In this document: in pieces, positions 51,529 to 60,119 of the stretch
Layout: each line of letters begins with the position of its first letter
How positions within the stretch are numbered: position 1 is the stretch's first letter
Origin: Pseudomonas alcaligenes
Lineage (GTDB): Bacteria; Pseudomonadota; Gammaproteobacteria; Pseudomonadales; Pseudomonadaceae
Assembly: GCF_041729615.1 (NCBI RefSeq)
Contig: NZ_CP154874.1
Coordinates: 3,138,501-3,202,500, forward strand
Length of the DNA: 64,000 bases
Direction of reading: 5' to 3'
The notes under the pieces: model-generated
Told to the model about the DNA's origin: nothing
What the model saw: the letters and a program-made list of their open reading frames with translations, nothing else
Database searches by the model: none
Program-made: the position numbers and the translations under genes

Positions 51529-51873
51529 TCAGCTGGGGCGATAGCGCATGCGGGTGCCGAACTGCATGGACAGGAGGATTTCCTCGGGGGCCAGCGCCGC
51601 GGGGAAGTAGGCGCCGGAGATCTGCGCGTGGGCGATGCTGGCGCCTTCGAGGTTGGCCTCGCGCAGGTCCAGGCCGCGCAGGTCGGCACCGCGGAAGTAG
51701 GCGTCGGCGAAGTCGATGTGGCTGGCGTCCAGCAGGCGCAGGTCGAGGCCGCGGAAGTCGCCGCCGCGCAGGTCGATCAGGCCGTCCTTGGGTTTGTGCC
51801 GGTTGAACTCGGCGACTTTCTCGTCACGCAGCAGGCGGTACAGCGGATTGTCCAGCTGGCGGGGTTGGCTCAT
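51529..51873 (-). CDS. Pentapeptide repeat protein
   Basis: A 114-residue protein with about eight pentapeptide units of the A(D/N)LxX type between residues 34 and 80 (DLRGGDFRGLDLRLLDASHIDFADAYFRGADLRG, continuing DLREANLEG). It is predicted to form a short right-handed quadrilateral beta helix. A conserved tail (PEEILLSMQFGTRMR) suggests a defined family. Function is unknown; the repeat number is smaller than in gyrase-protecting Qnr proteins. Confidence 0.85.
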   Translation of the reverse strand: MSQPRQLDNPLYRLLRDEKVAEFNRHKPKDGLIDLRGGDFRGLDLRLLDASHIDFADAYFRGADLRGLDLREANLEGASIAHAQISGAYFPAALAPEEILLSMQFGTRMRYRPS

Positions 51874-51929
51874 GGCATGCCTCCGTTCAGGGCCTGCCGG
51901 CAGTATAGAGCAGCCCCGCCGGGCCGCGC

Positions 51930-53492
51930 TCAGAGGCCTGGCAGACGCTGGCGGATGCTCTCGATCAGGCCGTCCAGGCTGGCCGCCTGGTGGGTGTCGA
52001 CGCGGCGGCTGTGGGCCTGCTCGTCGGCGCTCAGCGGGTCGCGGCTGGCCTGCTGGGCCTGGATCACTTCCAGGGTGGCGTCGGACGGGTCGCTGCCCTC
52101 GGCCTGGCGCTGCTGCAGCCAGGCGGCGATCACTTCCTGCGGGGCCTGGCAGTCGAGGATCAGGAAGGGCGCGCCGTTGTGCTCGGCGACCTGCCAGGCG
52201 GCGGCACGCTGCTCATGCTTGAGGTAGGCGGCGTCCAGCACCACCGGGAAGCCGGCGTGCAGGGCGCTTTCCGCCAGCTGGTGCAGGCGCTGGTAGGTGG
52301 CGGCGCTGGCCTCGGCACTGTAGATGCCGCCGTTCAGGCTGCCCCTGGCCGCGTCCGGCTGCTCGCCGAACAGGCGCTTGCGCTCGACGTCCGAGCGCAG
52401 GCGGATGGCGCCCAGGGCCTCGACCAGGCGCAGGGCCACCTGGCTCTTGCCGACGGCGGAGACGCCGCTGGTGATGGCCAGGAAGGGCGTCGGGATGGCG
52501 CTGTAGCTTTCCGCCAGGTTGGCGTAGTTGCGGTACTGGCGCAGGGTGGCGGCCTTCTGCACGGCGTCGCTCTGGTGCGCCAGGCTGAACAGCGCGACCT
52601 TGGCGCGGACCAGCGCGCGATAGGCCTTGTAGAAGTTGAGCAGTTCCAGTGCCGCATAGTCGCCGCTGTATTCCAGCCAGGCGCTGACGAAGCGCCGCGA
52701 CAGCGCCTTGAGACCACGGTCTTCCAGGTCCATGGCGAGGAAGGCGGCATCCGAGGCGATGTCGATCAGGCGGAACGGCTCGTTGAACTCGATGCAGTCG
52801 AACAGCACCACCTGGCCGTCCAGCAGGGTGGCGTTGCCCAGGTGCAGGTCGCCGTGGCACTCGCGGATCGAACCACCCGCCGCACGCTGGGCCAGCAGCG
52901 GCTCCAGGCGGGTGATGTTGGCCTCGGTCCAGGCCTCCAGGGCCTCGAGCTGGCGCAGGTCGGCGGCGTCGCTGAGGAACGGGCGGATCTGCTCGAAGTT
53001 CTGCCGCATCGGCGCGACGATGGCCTGCGCCGAGCACAGCGGGTGCGCGCTCGGCACGGCCGGGGTGCGCGCGTGGAAGTCGGCGATCTGCCGGGCCAGG
53101 GCGTCGATGTGCGCCGGGGTCAGCTCGCCGCGTGCCTGCACGGCACTGAGCAGCTGGCTCTGTGGGAACTGGCGCATCTTCAGCACGTATTCGATGGCGG
53201 CGCCGTCGCCACCCAGCCGCGGCGCATCCTCGCTGCCGGTGATCGGCAGCACCTCGAGGTACAGGCCCTCGGTCAGGCGCTGGTTGAGGCGCAGCTCCTC
53301 GCCGCAGAAGTGCCGGCGCTGTTCCAGGGCGGTGAAGTCGAGGAAGCCGAAGTTGACCGGCTTCTTGATCTTGTAGGCGAAGGGGCCGGTGAGCAGCACC
53401 CAGGAGATGTGCGTCTCGATCACCTGGAATCCTTCCACCGGGTGGGGGTAGAGGGCCGGGTTCTGCAGGGCGGCAATCAGGGCTTGGCTCAC
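51930..53492 (-). CDS. APH-like kinase fused to P-loop ATPase (bifunctional AAA family protein)
   Basis: A 520-residue protein. The N-terminal 330 residues resemble aminoglycoside-phosphotransferase folds, with the catalytic ECHGDLHLGNATLLDGQVVLFDCIEFNEPFRLIDIASD loop (HGDLHxxN and IDxxxD-like). The C-terminal 190 residues form a P-loop kinase (AITSGVSAVGKSQVALRLVEALG; degenerate Walker A GVSAVGKS). Such proteins are widespread in Pseudomonas upstream of mrcB; function is unknown. The GTG at 53492 has an excellent ribosome site (AAGGAAAG); ATG 53531 is an alternative adding 13 residues. It is divergent from mrcB. Confidence 0.85.
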   Translation of the reverse strand: MSQALIAALQNPALYPHPVEGFQVIETHISWVLLTGPFAYKIKKPVNFGFLDFTALEQRRHFCGEELRLNQRLTEGLYLEVLPITGSEDAPRLGGDGAAIEYVLKMRQFPQSQLLSAVQARGELTPAHIDALARQIADFHARTPAVPSAHPLCSAQAIVAPMRQNFEQIRPFLSDAADLRQLEALEAWTEANITRLEPLLAQRAAGGSIRECHGDLHLGNATLLDGQVVLFDCIEFNEPFRLIDIASDAAFLAMDLEDRGLKALSRRFVSAWLEYSGDYAALELLNFYKAYRALVRAKVALFSLAHQSDAVQKAATLRQYRNYANLAESYSAIPTPFLAITSGVSAVGKSQVALRLVEALGAIRLRSDVERKRLFGEQPDAARGSLNGGIYSAEASAATYQRLHQLAESALHAGFPVVLDAAYLKHEQRAAAWQVAEHNGAPFLILDCQAPQEVIAAWLQQRQAEGSDPSDATLEVIQAQQASRDPLSADEQAHSRRVDTHQAASLDGLIESIRQRLPGL

Positions 53493-53595
53493 GGTCTTTC
53501 CTTGCGCTTCGGTATCGATGAGAGGCCGCATTATGGCCGCTGTGAGGCACTCTGCAAACCGCCGGGGCGCGCCTGTTGGGGGCACGCAAAGTGCG

Positions 53596-53601
53596 TATAA
53601 T
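53596..53601 (+). promoter_or_regulatory. Candidate -10 box of mrcB promoter
   Basis: A perfect TATAAT lies only 8 bp before the mrcB ATG; no clear -35 at standard spacing. If used, the mRNA would be almost leaderless. Confidence 0.4.
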
Positions 53602-53609
53602 GCCGCGCC

Positions 53610-55928
53610 ATGACTCGTTCCCGTACCCCCCGCAAAGGCGCCAAGCGCCGCGCCACTGGCCGTTCCTGGCTGGGCTGGCTGTTCAAGCTGTCGCTGGTCG
53701 GCCTGGTGCTGCTGGCCGCGTTCGCTGTGTACCTGGATGCCGTGGTGCAGGAGAAATTCTCCGGCAAGCGCTGGACGGTGCCGGCCAAGGTCTATGCGCG
53801 GCCGCTGGAGCTGTTCGTCGGCCAGAAGCTGAGCAAGCAGGACTTCCTCACCGAGCTGGATGCCCTCGGCTATCGCCGCGAAGGCGCGGCCAACGGCCCG
53901 GGCGCGGCGGCGGTGAACGGCAACCTGGTCGACCTGCACACCCGCGGCTTCCAGTTCTACGAAGGCAACGAGCCGGCGCAGCGGGTGCGGGTGAAGTTCT
54001 CCGGCGACTACGTGGCCGGCCTGACCCAGGGCAGCGGCGCCAACCTCGCCGTGGCGCGCCTGGAGCCGTTGCTGATCGGCGGCCTGTACCCGGCGCACCA
54101 CGAGGACCGCATCCTGATCAAGCTGGATCAGGTGCCGCCCTATCTGGTCGAGACCCTGGTGGCGGTCGAGGACCGCGAGTTCTTCAACCACTTCGGCGTG
54201 TCGCCCAAGGGCATCGCCCGCGCCGTGTGGATCAACGCCAGCGCCGGCCAGCTGCGCCAGGGCGGCAGCACCCTGACCCAGCAGCTGGTGAAGAATTTCT
54301 ACCTGACCAGCGAGCGCAGCCTCAGTCGCAAGCTTACCGAGGCCATGATGGCGGTGCTGCTGGAGCTGCACTACGCCAAGCAGGAAATCCTCGAGGCCTA
54401 TCTCAACGAGGTGTTCCTCGGTCAGGACGGCCAGCGTGCCGTGCACGGCTTCGGCCTGGCCAGCCAGTACTTCTTCGGCCAGCCGCTGGGCGAGCTCAAG
54501 CTGGAGCAGGTGGCGCTGCTGGTCGGCATGGTCAAGGGGCCGACCTACTACAATCCGCGGCGTAACCCCGAGCGCGCGCTGGAGCGGCGCAACCTGGTGC
54601 TCGACCTGCTGGCGCAGCAGGGGGTGGTGAGCGTCGAGGTGGCCGAGGCGGCCAAGCGCAAGCCGCTGGGCGTGACCAAGCGCGGCAGCCTGGCCGACAG
54701 CTCCTTCCCGGCCTTCCTCGATCTGGTCAAGCGCCAGCTGCGCGAGGATTACCGCGAGGAGGACCTGACCGAAGAAGGCCTGCGCATCTTCACCAGCTTC
54801 GACCCGATCCTGCAGCTCAAGGCCGAGTCGGCGCTGTCCGAGACCTTCAAGCGCCTGTCCGGGCGGCAGGGGCTGGACGAAGTCGAGGCGGCCATGGTCG
54901 TGACCAATCCGGAAACCGGTGAAGTTCAGGCCCTGCTCGGCAGTCGCCAGCCGCGCTTCGCCGGCTTCAACCGGGCGCTGGACGCCAACCGGCCGATCGG
55001 CTCGCTGATCAAGCCGGCCGTCTACCTCACCGCCCTGGAGCGGCCCAGCCAGTACACCCTGACCAGCTGGCTGGAGGACACGCCGTTCTCCATCAAGGGC
55101 CAGGACGGCCAGGTCTGGCGCCCGCAGAACTATGACCGCAAGGCCCACGGCACCATCTACCTGTATCAGGGGCTGGCCAACTCCTACAACCTGTCGACCG
55201 CCAAGCTCGGCCTGGAACTGGGCGTGCCCAATGTGCTCAAAACCCTTGAGCGCCTCGGTGTCGAGCGCGAGTGGCCAGCCTATCCGTCGATGCTGCTGGG
55301 CGCGGGCGCGCTGAGCCCGCTGGAAGTGGCGACCATGTATCAGACCCTGGCCAACGGCGGCTTCAATACGCCGCTGCGCGGTATTCGCAGCGTTCTGGCC
55401 GCCGATGGCGAGCCGCTCAAGCGTTACCCCTTCCAGATTCAGCAGCGTTTCGATCCGGGGGCCATCTACCTGGTGCAGAACGCCATGCAGCGGGTGATGC
55501 GCGAAGGCACCGGGCGCTCGGTCTACAGCCAGCTGCCGGCCAGCCTGACCCTGGCTGGTAAGACCGGTACCAGCAACGACTCGCGCGACAGCTGGTTCGC
55601 CGGCTTCAGCCAGGATCTGCTGGCCGTGGTGTGGATGGGGCGTGACGACAACGGCAAGACGCCGCTGACCGGCGCCACCGGTGCCCTGCAGTTGTGGACA
55701 GGTTTCATGAAGAAGGCCGATCCGCTGCCGCTGGACATGCCGATGCCGGACAATGTCACACCGGCCTGGGTGGATGCCTACAGCGGTCAGGGTTCGGCAG
55801 CGGGCTGCCCGAATGCGGTGCAGATGCCCTACATCCGTGGCAGTGAGCCGGCGCCGGGGCAACCCTGCGGCATGCTCGACGCGCCGGCGGACAACGTGAT
55901 GGACTGGGTGCGCGGTTGGCTCAATTGA
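53610..55928 (+). CDS. mrcB: Bifunctional peptidoglycan synthase PBP1b
   Basis: A 772-residue class A PBP. It has a basic cytoplasmic N-terminus, one membrane helix (about residues 26-46), the UB2H-like region (about 60-150), the glycosyltransferase domain with catalytic Glu187 (VAVEDREFFNHFG) and QGGSTLTQQLVKNFY, and the transpeptidase domain with Ser465 (IGSLIKPA), SYN (NSYNLST) and KTG (LAGKTGTSNDS). In P. aeruginosa this gene precedes its activator LpoP; here too a lipoprotein gene follows 22 bp later. Confidence 0.96.
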   Translation: MTRSRTPRKGAKRRATGRSWLGWLFKLSLVGLVLLAAFAVYLDAVVQEKFSGKRWTVPAKVYARPLELFVGQKLSKQDFLTELDALGYRREGAANGPGAAAVNGNLVDLHTRGFQFYEGNEPAQRVRVKFSGDYVAGLTQGSGANLAVARLEPLLIGGLYPAHHEDRILIKLDQVPPYLVETLVAVEDREFFNHFGVSPKGIARAVWINASAGQLRQGGSTLTQQLVKNFYLTSERSLSRKLTEAMMAVLLELHYAKQEILEAYLNEVFLGQDGQRAVHGFGLASQYFFGQPLGELKLEQVALLVGMVKGPTYYNPRRNPERALERRNLVLDLLAQQGVVSVEVAEAAKRKPLGVTKRGSLADSSFPAFLDLVKRQLREDYREEDLTEEGLRIFTSFDPILQLKAESALSETFKRLSGRQGLDEVEAAMVVTNPETGEVQALLGSRQPRFAGFNRALDANRPIGSLIKPAVYLTALERPSQYTLTSWLEDTPFSIKGQDGQVWRPQNYDRKAHGTIYLYQGLANSYNLSTAKLGLELGVPNVLKTLERLGVEREWPAYPSMLLGAGALSPLEVATMYQTLANGGFNTPLRGIRSVLAADGEPLKRYPFQIQQRFDPGAIYLVQNAMQRVMREGTGRSVYSQLPASLTLAGKTGTSNDSRDSWFAGFSQDLLAVVWMGRDDNGKTPLTGATGALQLWTGFMKKADPLPLDMPMPDNVTPAWVDAYSGQGSAAGCPNAVQMPYIRGSEPAPGQPCGMLDAPADNVMDWVRGWLN

Positions 55929-55950
55929 ATCCGCTCGAGTGAGGAAGTAA

Positions 55951-56664
55951 ATGGCTAAGTGGTGGATGTGCGTTGCAGTGGCGATGACCGTGTTGTCGGG
56001 CTGTGCCAGTGTGCCCAGGGGTTCGATTCCCGTGGTGGATGCCAGCGGTCGCCTGATCGAGGATGAGCAGGGCGCCTACGCTGCCTCGGCGGTGCAGCCG
56101 ACTCCGGCGCAGGCGCAGAGCCTGCCGCAGGATTCCGGCGTAGTGGTGATGGTGCCGGGCGGTGTGTCTTCCGCGCCCTTGCAGACCTATCCGGATGGCA
56201 GCAGTGCCACTCCGGCTACCTATGAGGCGGCGCCGCTGAGCAGCGCGCCCCTGCCGGCCACCGGAGGCTATCAGCCGCCCGTAGCCCCCAGCATGCCCAG
56301 TGGCATTCCCTCCGGTGGCGCTCTGGCCGCCGACGAGCAGCTGGACGGCCCGGTGCTGGCGCTGCTCACCACCGCCCAGCAACAGCAGGGGGGTGGCGAT
56401 CTGAATGGCGCCGCTTCCAGCCTGGAGCGCGCTCAGCGCATCGCCCCGCGCGAGCCGCAGGTGCTCTACCGACTGGCCGAGGTGCGCCTGGCCCAGGGTG
56501 ACGCCGCGCAGGCGGAGCAGCTCGCCCGTCGTGGCCTGACCTATGCCAGTGGCCGGCCGGCCCTGCAGGCCGGACTGTGGGGCCTGATCGCCCAGGCCCG
56601 CGAGCGCCAGGGCGACCCGGCCGGTGCGGCGCAGGCTCGTGAGCGGGCGCGGGTCAGTCTCTGA
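55951..56664 (+). CDS. lpoP: TPR lipoprotein, probable PBP1b activator LpoP
   Basis: A 237-residue lipoprotein with signal sequence and lipobox VLSGC (Cys17), a long Pro/Ala/Ser-rich disordered linker (residues about 40-130) and a C-terminal TPR domain (LLTTAQQQQGGGDLNGAASSLERAQRIAPREPQVLYRLAEVRLAQGD). This lipobox-linker-TPR plan and its location right after mrcB are those of LpoP, the outer-membrane activator of PBP1b in Pseudomonas. The linker would let it span the periplasm to the PBP. Confidence 0.85.
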   Translation: MAKWWMCVAVAMTVLSGCASVPRGSIPVVDASGRLIEDEQGAYAASAVQPTPAQAQSLPQDSGVVVMVPGGVSSAPLQTYPDGSSATPATYEAAPLSSAPLPATGGYQPPVAPSMPSGIPSGGALAADEQLDGPVLALLTTAQQQQGGGDLNGAASSLERAQRIAPREPQVLYRLAEVRLAQGDAAQAEQLARRGLTYASGRPALQAGLWGLIAQARERQGDPAGAAQARERARVSL

Positions 56665-56993
56665 TGGATAAGCGGGTGCCGGAGCTGGCCGATCAGTTGC
56701 TGTTGATCGAGCGCGAGTTGCGCATGCTGGGCTGGTGGCAGGCCGAAGCCCCGTCGGCTGAGGCGCTGGCCAGCCAGCAACCCTTCTGCGTCGATACCCT
56801 GGCCTTCGAGGCCTGGTTGCAGTGGGTGTTCCTGCCGAGGATGCGCAGCATTCTGGAGTCGAGCGCTCCGTTGCCTGCGGCTTCCGGCATTCTGCCGATG
56901 GCGGAGGAGAGTTTTCGCGGGCGGGAAGGTGAGGCGAGGGCGCTGCTGGCGGCGCTGGGCGAGTTCGACCGGCTGATCGGGGGCGCTCACTAA
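56664..56993 (+). CDS. YqcC family protein (DUF446)
   Basis: A 109-residue helical protein with the YqcC pattern (LLIERELRMLGWWQ, FCVDTLAFEAWLQWVFLPRM). E. coli YqcC has no known function. It overlaps the lpoP stop by one base and is the third gene of the mrcB unit. Confidence 0.88.
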   Translation: MDKRVPELADQLLLIERELRMLGWWQAEAPSAEALASQQPFCVDTLAFEAWLQWVFLPRMRSILESSAPLPAASGILPMAEESFRGREGEARALLAALGEFDRLIGGAH

Positions 56994-57002
56994 GAGCGCC
57001 CC
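56980..57002. terminator. Hairpin overlapping the yqcC stop
   Basis: The 9-bp perfect stem GGGGCGCTC/GAGCGCCCC with loop ACTAA includes the yqcC stop codon. There is no T-tract, so it may be a processing end or weak terminator between convergent genes. Confidence 0.4.
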
Positions 57003-57015
57003 GAGCGCCGGGATC

Positions 57016-57450
57016 TTATTTGCAGTTCTCGGCGATCGCCTTCTCGGTTTCGGCGATGCGGGCCTGGCGCTCTTCCTCGGTCAGGCGGCGCACTTCGCCT
57101 TTTTCCTCGATGCGCACGCGCGGGTTGTTCTGCAGCTGGGACAGGTTGGTGCGCACGCTCTCGCAGTATTTCTTGCGCTCCGCCTCCTGCTTGGCCACAT
57201 CTTCCTTGACCTTGGCGTCGATGCTTTCCTGCTCGCTATCCTCAGCCGGTGCTGCGGCCTGCGGCTTCTTCTCGCTGTTGAGCTTGGGCTGGGTGATGTT
57301 CGGGTTGACCTCGGCGGCCTGCTGGCCCTCTGGCGGCTGTGAGCCGAAGTGGACATTGCCCTGGGCATCCACCCACTTGTAAATCTGCCCGGCCGTAGCT
57401 CCGGTGCTCAGGGCGAGCAGTACACTGCACGCGAGAATCATGCGACGCAT
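57016..57450 (-). CDS. DUF4124 domain periplasmic protein
   Basis: A 144-residue exported protein: signal peptide (MILACSVLLALSTGATAGQ), DUF4124 (IYKWVDAQGNVHFGSQPPEGQ), then a charged helical C-terminus with predicted coiled coil (DAKVKEDVAKQEAERKKYCESVRTN) and two Cys (in KKYCES and at the end ENCK) that could form a disulfide. Function is unknown. I chose the ATG at 57450, where the signal peptide starts; a start 8 codons earlier exists. Confidence 0.83.
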   Translation of the reverse strand: MRRMILACSVLLALSTGATAGQIYKWVDAQGNVHFGSQPPEGQQAAEVNPNITQPKLNSEKKPQAAAPAEDSEQESIDAKVKEDVAKQEAERKKYCESVRTNLSQLQNNPRVRIEEKGEVRRLTEEERQARIAETEKAIAENCK

Positions 57451-57553
57451 GTCATTTCCTTTTATCGGCGGCAAAACCTGCCGGTTACTATAACCAAAAC
57501 TGCTGAATCTTCATCCTGCTCCGCGTCACAAGCCAGAAACTGGGGCGGATGGC

Positions 57554-57582
57554 TTGACTTGGCGTTCAGTAATCCGAACAAT
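57554..57582 (+). promoter_or_regulatory. Probable ilvI promoter
   Basis: TTGACT (57554-57559), a 17-bp spacer and AACAAT (57577-57582) predict a transcript start near 57589 and a leader of about 260 nt before the ilvI start. Confidence 0.55.
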
Positions 57583-57588
57583 CGGGCA

Positions 57589-57850
57589 CTTCCTGCTGTA
57601 GTGGGGTCCGCCGCAAGCGTCCCTCAGCTCAGTGGAAAAAGGCGCTACCCGTGCCGACCCCCGTTACACCCGCAACGCGTTACCTCGCGCTGGGAAGGAA
57701 AGGCTCCGCAAGATTGGGCCGTTCCGCTACTCGTCAGGCAGACCCCTGCACTATCCGCGACCACAGTCGCGCCTGTCCGCTGACCGGTAAGACCTACTCA
57801 AAGGACCACTCGTTGTCGGGTGGTGATCTGGCGTTCTAGAGGTGAACAAC
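57589..57850 (+). other. Long ilvI leader without recognised element
   Basis: About 260 nt of leader RNA. I see no leader peptide rich in Leu, Val or Ile codons and no hairpin with a T-tract, so classical attenuation is not supported. Short GC stems occur near the 3' end (CCACTCG...CGGGTGG at 57811-57828). Confidence 0.45.
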
Positions 57851-59581
57851 GTGGAGCTTTTATCCGGCGCTGAAATGGTCGTCCGCTCGCTGCGCGACGA
57901 AGGCGTTAAGTACATCTATGGGTACCCGGGCGGTGCCCTCCTGCACATCTACGATGCCCTGTTCAAAGAACCGGAAGTGACGCATATCCTGGTTCGTCAC
58001 GAGCAGGCTGCCACTCACATGGCCGACGGCTACGCTCGCGCCACCGGCAAGGCCGGTGTGGTGCTGGTGACGTCCGGCCCGGGGGCGACCAATGCCATTA
58101 CCGGCATTGCCACCGCCTACATGGACTCCATTCCGATGGTGGTGCTGTCCGGCCAGGTGCCGAGCCGCATGGTGGGTACCGATGCCTTCCAGGAAACCGA
58201 CATGGTCGGTATCTCGCGCCCCATCGTGAAGCACAGCTTCATCATCAAGCATCCTTCGGAAATCCCTGAAGTGATGAAAAAGGCGTTCTACATCGCCCAG
58301 TCCGGTCGTCCAGGCCCGGTGGTCGTGGATATTCCCAAGGACATGACCAACCCGGCCGAGAAGTACGAGTACAGCTACCCGAAGAAGGCCAAGCTGCGCT
58401 CCTACAATCCGGCGACTCGTGGTCACTCCGGGCAGATCCGCAAGGCCGTGGAGATGATTCTCGCCGCCAAGCGTCCGATCCTTTATTCCGGTGGCGGCGT
58501 GATCATGGGCAACGCCTCGGCGCAGCTCACAGAGCTGGCCAAGCTGCTCAACCTGCCGGTGACCAATACCCTGATGGGCCTCGGCGCCTTCCCGGGCAGC
58601 GATCGCCAGTTCGTCGGCATGCTCGGCATGCACGGCAGCTACACCGCCAACCTGGCCATGCACCACTCCGACGTGATCCTGGCCGTCGGCGCGCGCTTCG
58701 ATGACCGCGTGATCAACGGCGAGACGGCGGCCAAGTTCTGCCCGAATGCCAAGGTCATCCACATCGACATCGACCCGGCCTCGATCTCCAAGACCGTCAA
58801 GGCCGATATCCCGATCGTCGGTCCGGTCGACAGCGTGCTGACCGAGATGGTCGCTATTCTCAAGGAAATGGGCGAGACCCCGAACAAGGACACCGTCGCC
58901 AGCTGGTGGAAGCAGATCGACGAGTGGCGCGGCGAGGGTCGTCTGTTCCCCTACAACGAGGGCGACGGCAGCATCATCAAGCCGCAGACCGTGATCGAAA
59001 CCCTGTGGGAAGTGACTAAGGGCGACGCCTTCGTCAGCTCCGACGTCGGCCAGCACCAGATGTTCGCGGCGCAGTACTACCGCTTCAACAAGCCCAACCG
59101 CTGGATCAACTCCGGTGGCCTCGGCACCATGGGCTTCGGTCTGCCGGCGGCGATGGGCGTCAAGCTGAACTTCCCGGACGATGACGTGGCCTGCGTCACC
59201 GGTGAGGGCAGCATCCAGATGAACATCCAGGAGCTGTCGACCTGCCTGCAGTACGACCTGCCGGTGAAGATCATCAACCTGAACAACGGTGCCCTCGGCA
59301 TGGTCCGCCAGTGGCAGGACATGCAGTACAACAGCCGTTACTCGCACTCCTACATGGAATCGCTGCCGGACTTCGTCAAGCTGGCCGAGTCCTATGGTCA
59401 CGTGGGCATGCGCATCACCGACCTGAAGGATCTCAAGCCGAAGATGGAAGAGGCCTTCGCCATGAAGAACCGTCTGGTGTTCCTCGACATCGCCGTGGAT
59501 ACCAGCGAGCACGTGTACCCGATGCAGATTCGCGAAGGTGCCATGCGTGACATGTGGCTGAGCAAGACGGAGCGGACCTGA
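57851..59581 (+). CDS. ilvI: Acetolactate synthase large subunit
   Basis: A 576-residue TPP- and FAD-dependent enzyme that condenses pyruvate to acetolactate or, with 2-ketobutyrate, acetohydroxybutyrate. It shows [35 protein letters not shown] with the catalytic Glu, the [20 protein letters not shown] block and the TPP motif [31 protein letters not shown] chose GTG 57851 ([11 protein letters not shown]) because AGAGGTG lies 6 bases upstream; GTG 57842 is the alternative. The small subunit follows directly. Confidence 0.95.
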   Translation: MELLSGAEMVVRSLRDEGVKYIYGYPGGALLHIYDALFKEPEVTHILVRHEQAATHMADGYARATGKAGVVLVTSGPGATNAITGIATAYMDSIPMVVLSGQVPSRMVGTDAFQETDMVGISRPIVKHSFIIKHPSEIPEVMKKAFYIAQSGRPGPVVVDIPKDMTNPAEKYEYSYPKKAKLRSYNPATRGHSGQIRKAVEMILAAKRPILYSGGGVIMGNASAQLTELAKLLNLPVTNTLMGLGAFPGSDRQFVGMLGMHGSYTANLAMHHSDVILAVGARFDDRVINGETAAKFCPNAKVIHIDIDPASISKTVKADIPIVGPVDSVLTEMVAILKEMGETPNKDTVASWWKQIDEWRGEGRLFPYNEGDGSIIKPQTVIETLWEVTKGDAFVSSDVGQHQMFAAQYYRFNKPNRWINSGGLGTMGFGLPAAMGVKLNFPDDDVACVTGEGSIQMNIQELSTCLQYDLPVKIINLNNGALGMVRQWQDMQYNSRYSHSYMESLPDFVKLAESYGHVGMRITDLKDLKPKMEEAFAMKNRLVFLDIAVDTSEHVYPMQIREGAMRDMWLSKTERT

Positions 59582-59583
59582 CC

Positions 59584-60075
59584 ATGCGCCATATCATCTC
59601 CCTGTTGCTGGAAAACGAGCCTGGCGCCCTGTCGCGCGTGGTCGGCCTGTTCTCTCAGCGCAACTACAACATCGAAAGCCTGACCGTGGCGCCGACCGAG
59701 GACCCGACCCTGTCGCGTCTGACGCTGACCACCGTCGGTCACGACGACGTGATCGAGCAGATCACCAAGAACCTCAACAAGCTGATCGAAGTGGTCAAGC
59801 TGGTTAACCTGTCGGAGAGCGCCCATATCGAGCGCGAGCTGATGCTGGTGAAGGTCAAGGCCACCGGCGCCCAGCGCGCCGAGGTCAAGCGCACCACCGA
59901 CATCTTCCGCGGGCAGATCGTCGACGTGACCAGCAGCGTCTACACCATCCAGCTGGCCGGTACCAGCGACAAGCTGGACAGCTTCATCCAGGCCATCGGC
60001 ACCGCGTCGATCCTGGAGACGGTGCGCAGTGGTGTGACCGGCATCGCGCGGGGTGACAAGGTGCTGAGCATCTGA
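59584..60075 (+). CDS. ilvH: Acetolactate synthase small (regulatory) subunit
   Basis: A 163-residue protein with an N-terminal ACT domain (MRHIISLLLENEPGALSRVVGLFSQRNYNIESLTVA) that binds valine for feedback control and a C-terminal ALS_ss domain (ELMLVKVKATGAQRAEVKRTTDIFRGQIVDV). It starts 2 bp after the ilvI stop. Confidence 0.97.
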   Translation: MRHIISLLLENEPGALSRVVGLFSQRNYNIESLTVAPTEDPTLSRLTLTTVGHDDVIEQITKNLNKLIEVVKLVNLSESAHIERELMLVKVKATGAQRAEVKRTTDIFRGQIVDVTSSVYTIQLAGTSDKLDSFIQAIGTASILETVRSGVTGIARGDKVLSI

Positions 60076-60091
60076 TCGCCGTGCTGCAGAA

Positions 60092-60119
60092 AAAGCCCCG
60101 CCTGGTGCGGGGCTTTTTT
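60092..60119. terminator. Terminator between ilvH and ilvY
   Basis: A 10-bp stem, AAAGCCCCGC/GCGGGGCTTT, with T runs at the 3' side and A runs at the 5' side, so it can serve both convergent genes. Confidence 0.92.

Noticed and set aside
53493..55862. A 1310-codon open frame on the minus strand running through all of mrcB
   Set aside because: Only its 3' part (51930-53492) encodes a recognisable protein. The rest is the antisense of mrcB, kept open by high-GC codon bias, and its translation is low-complexity His/Gln/Val-rich with no domain.
57349..57839. Open frames in the ilvI leader as possible leader peptides
   Set aside because: No clustering of Leu, Val or Ile codons, poor ribosome sites, and no attenuator hairpin.
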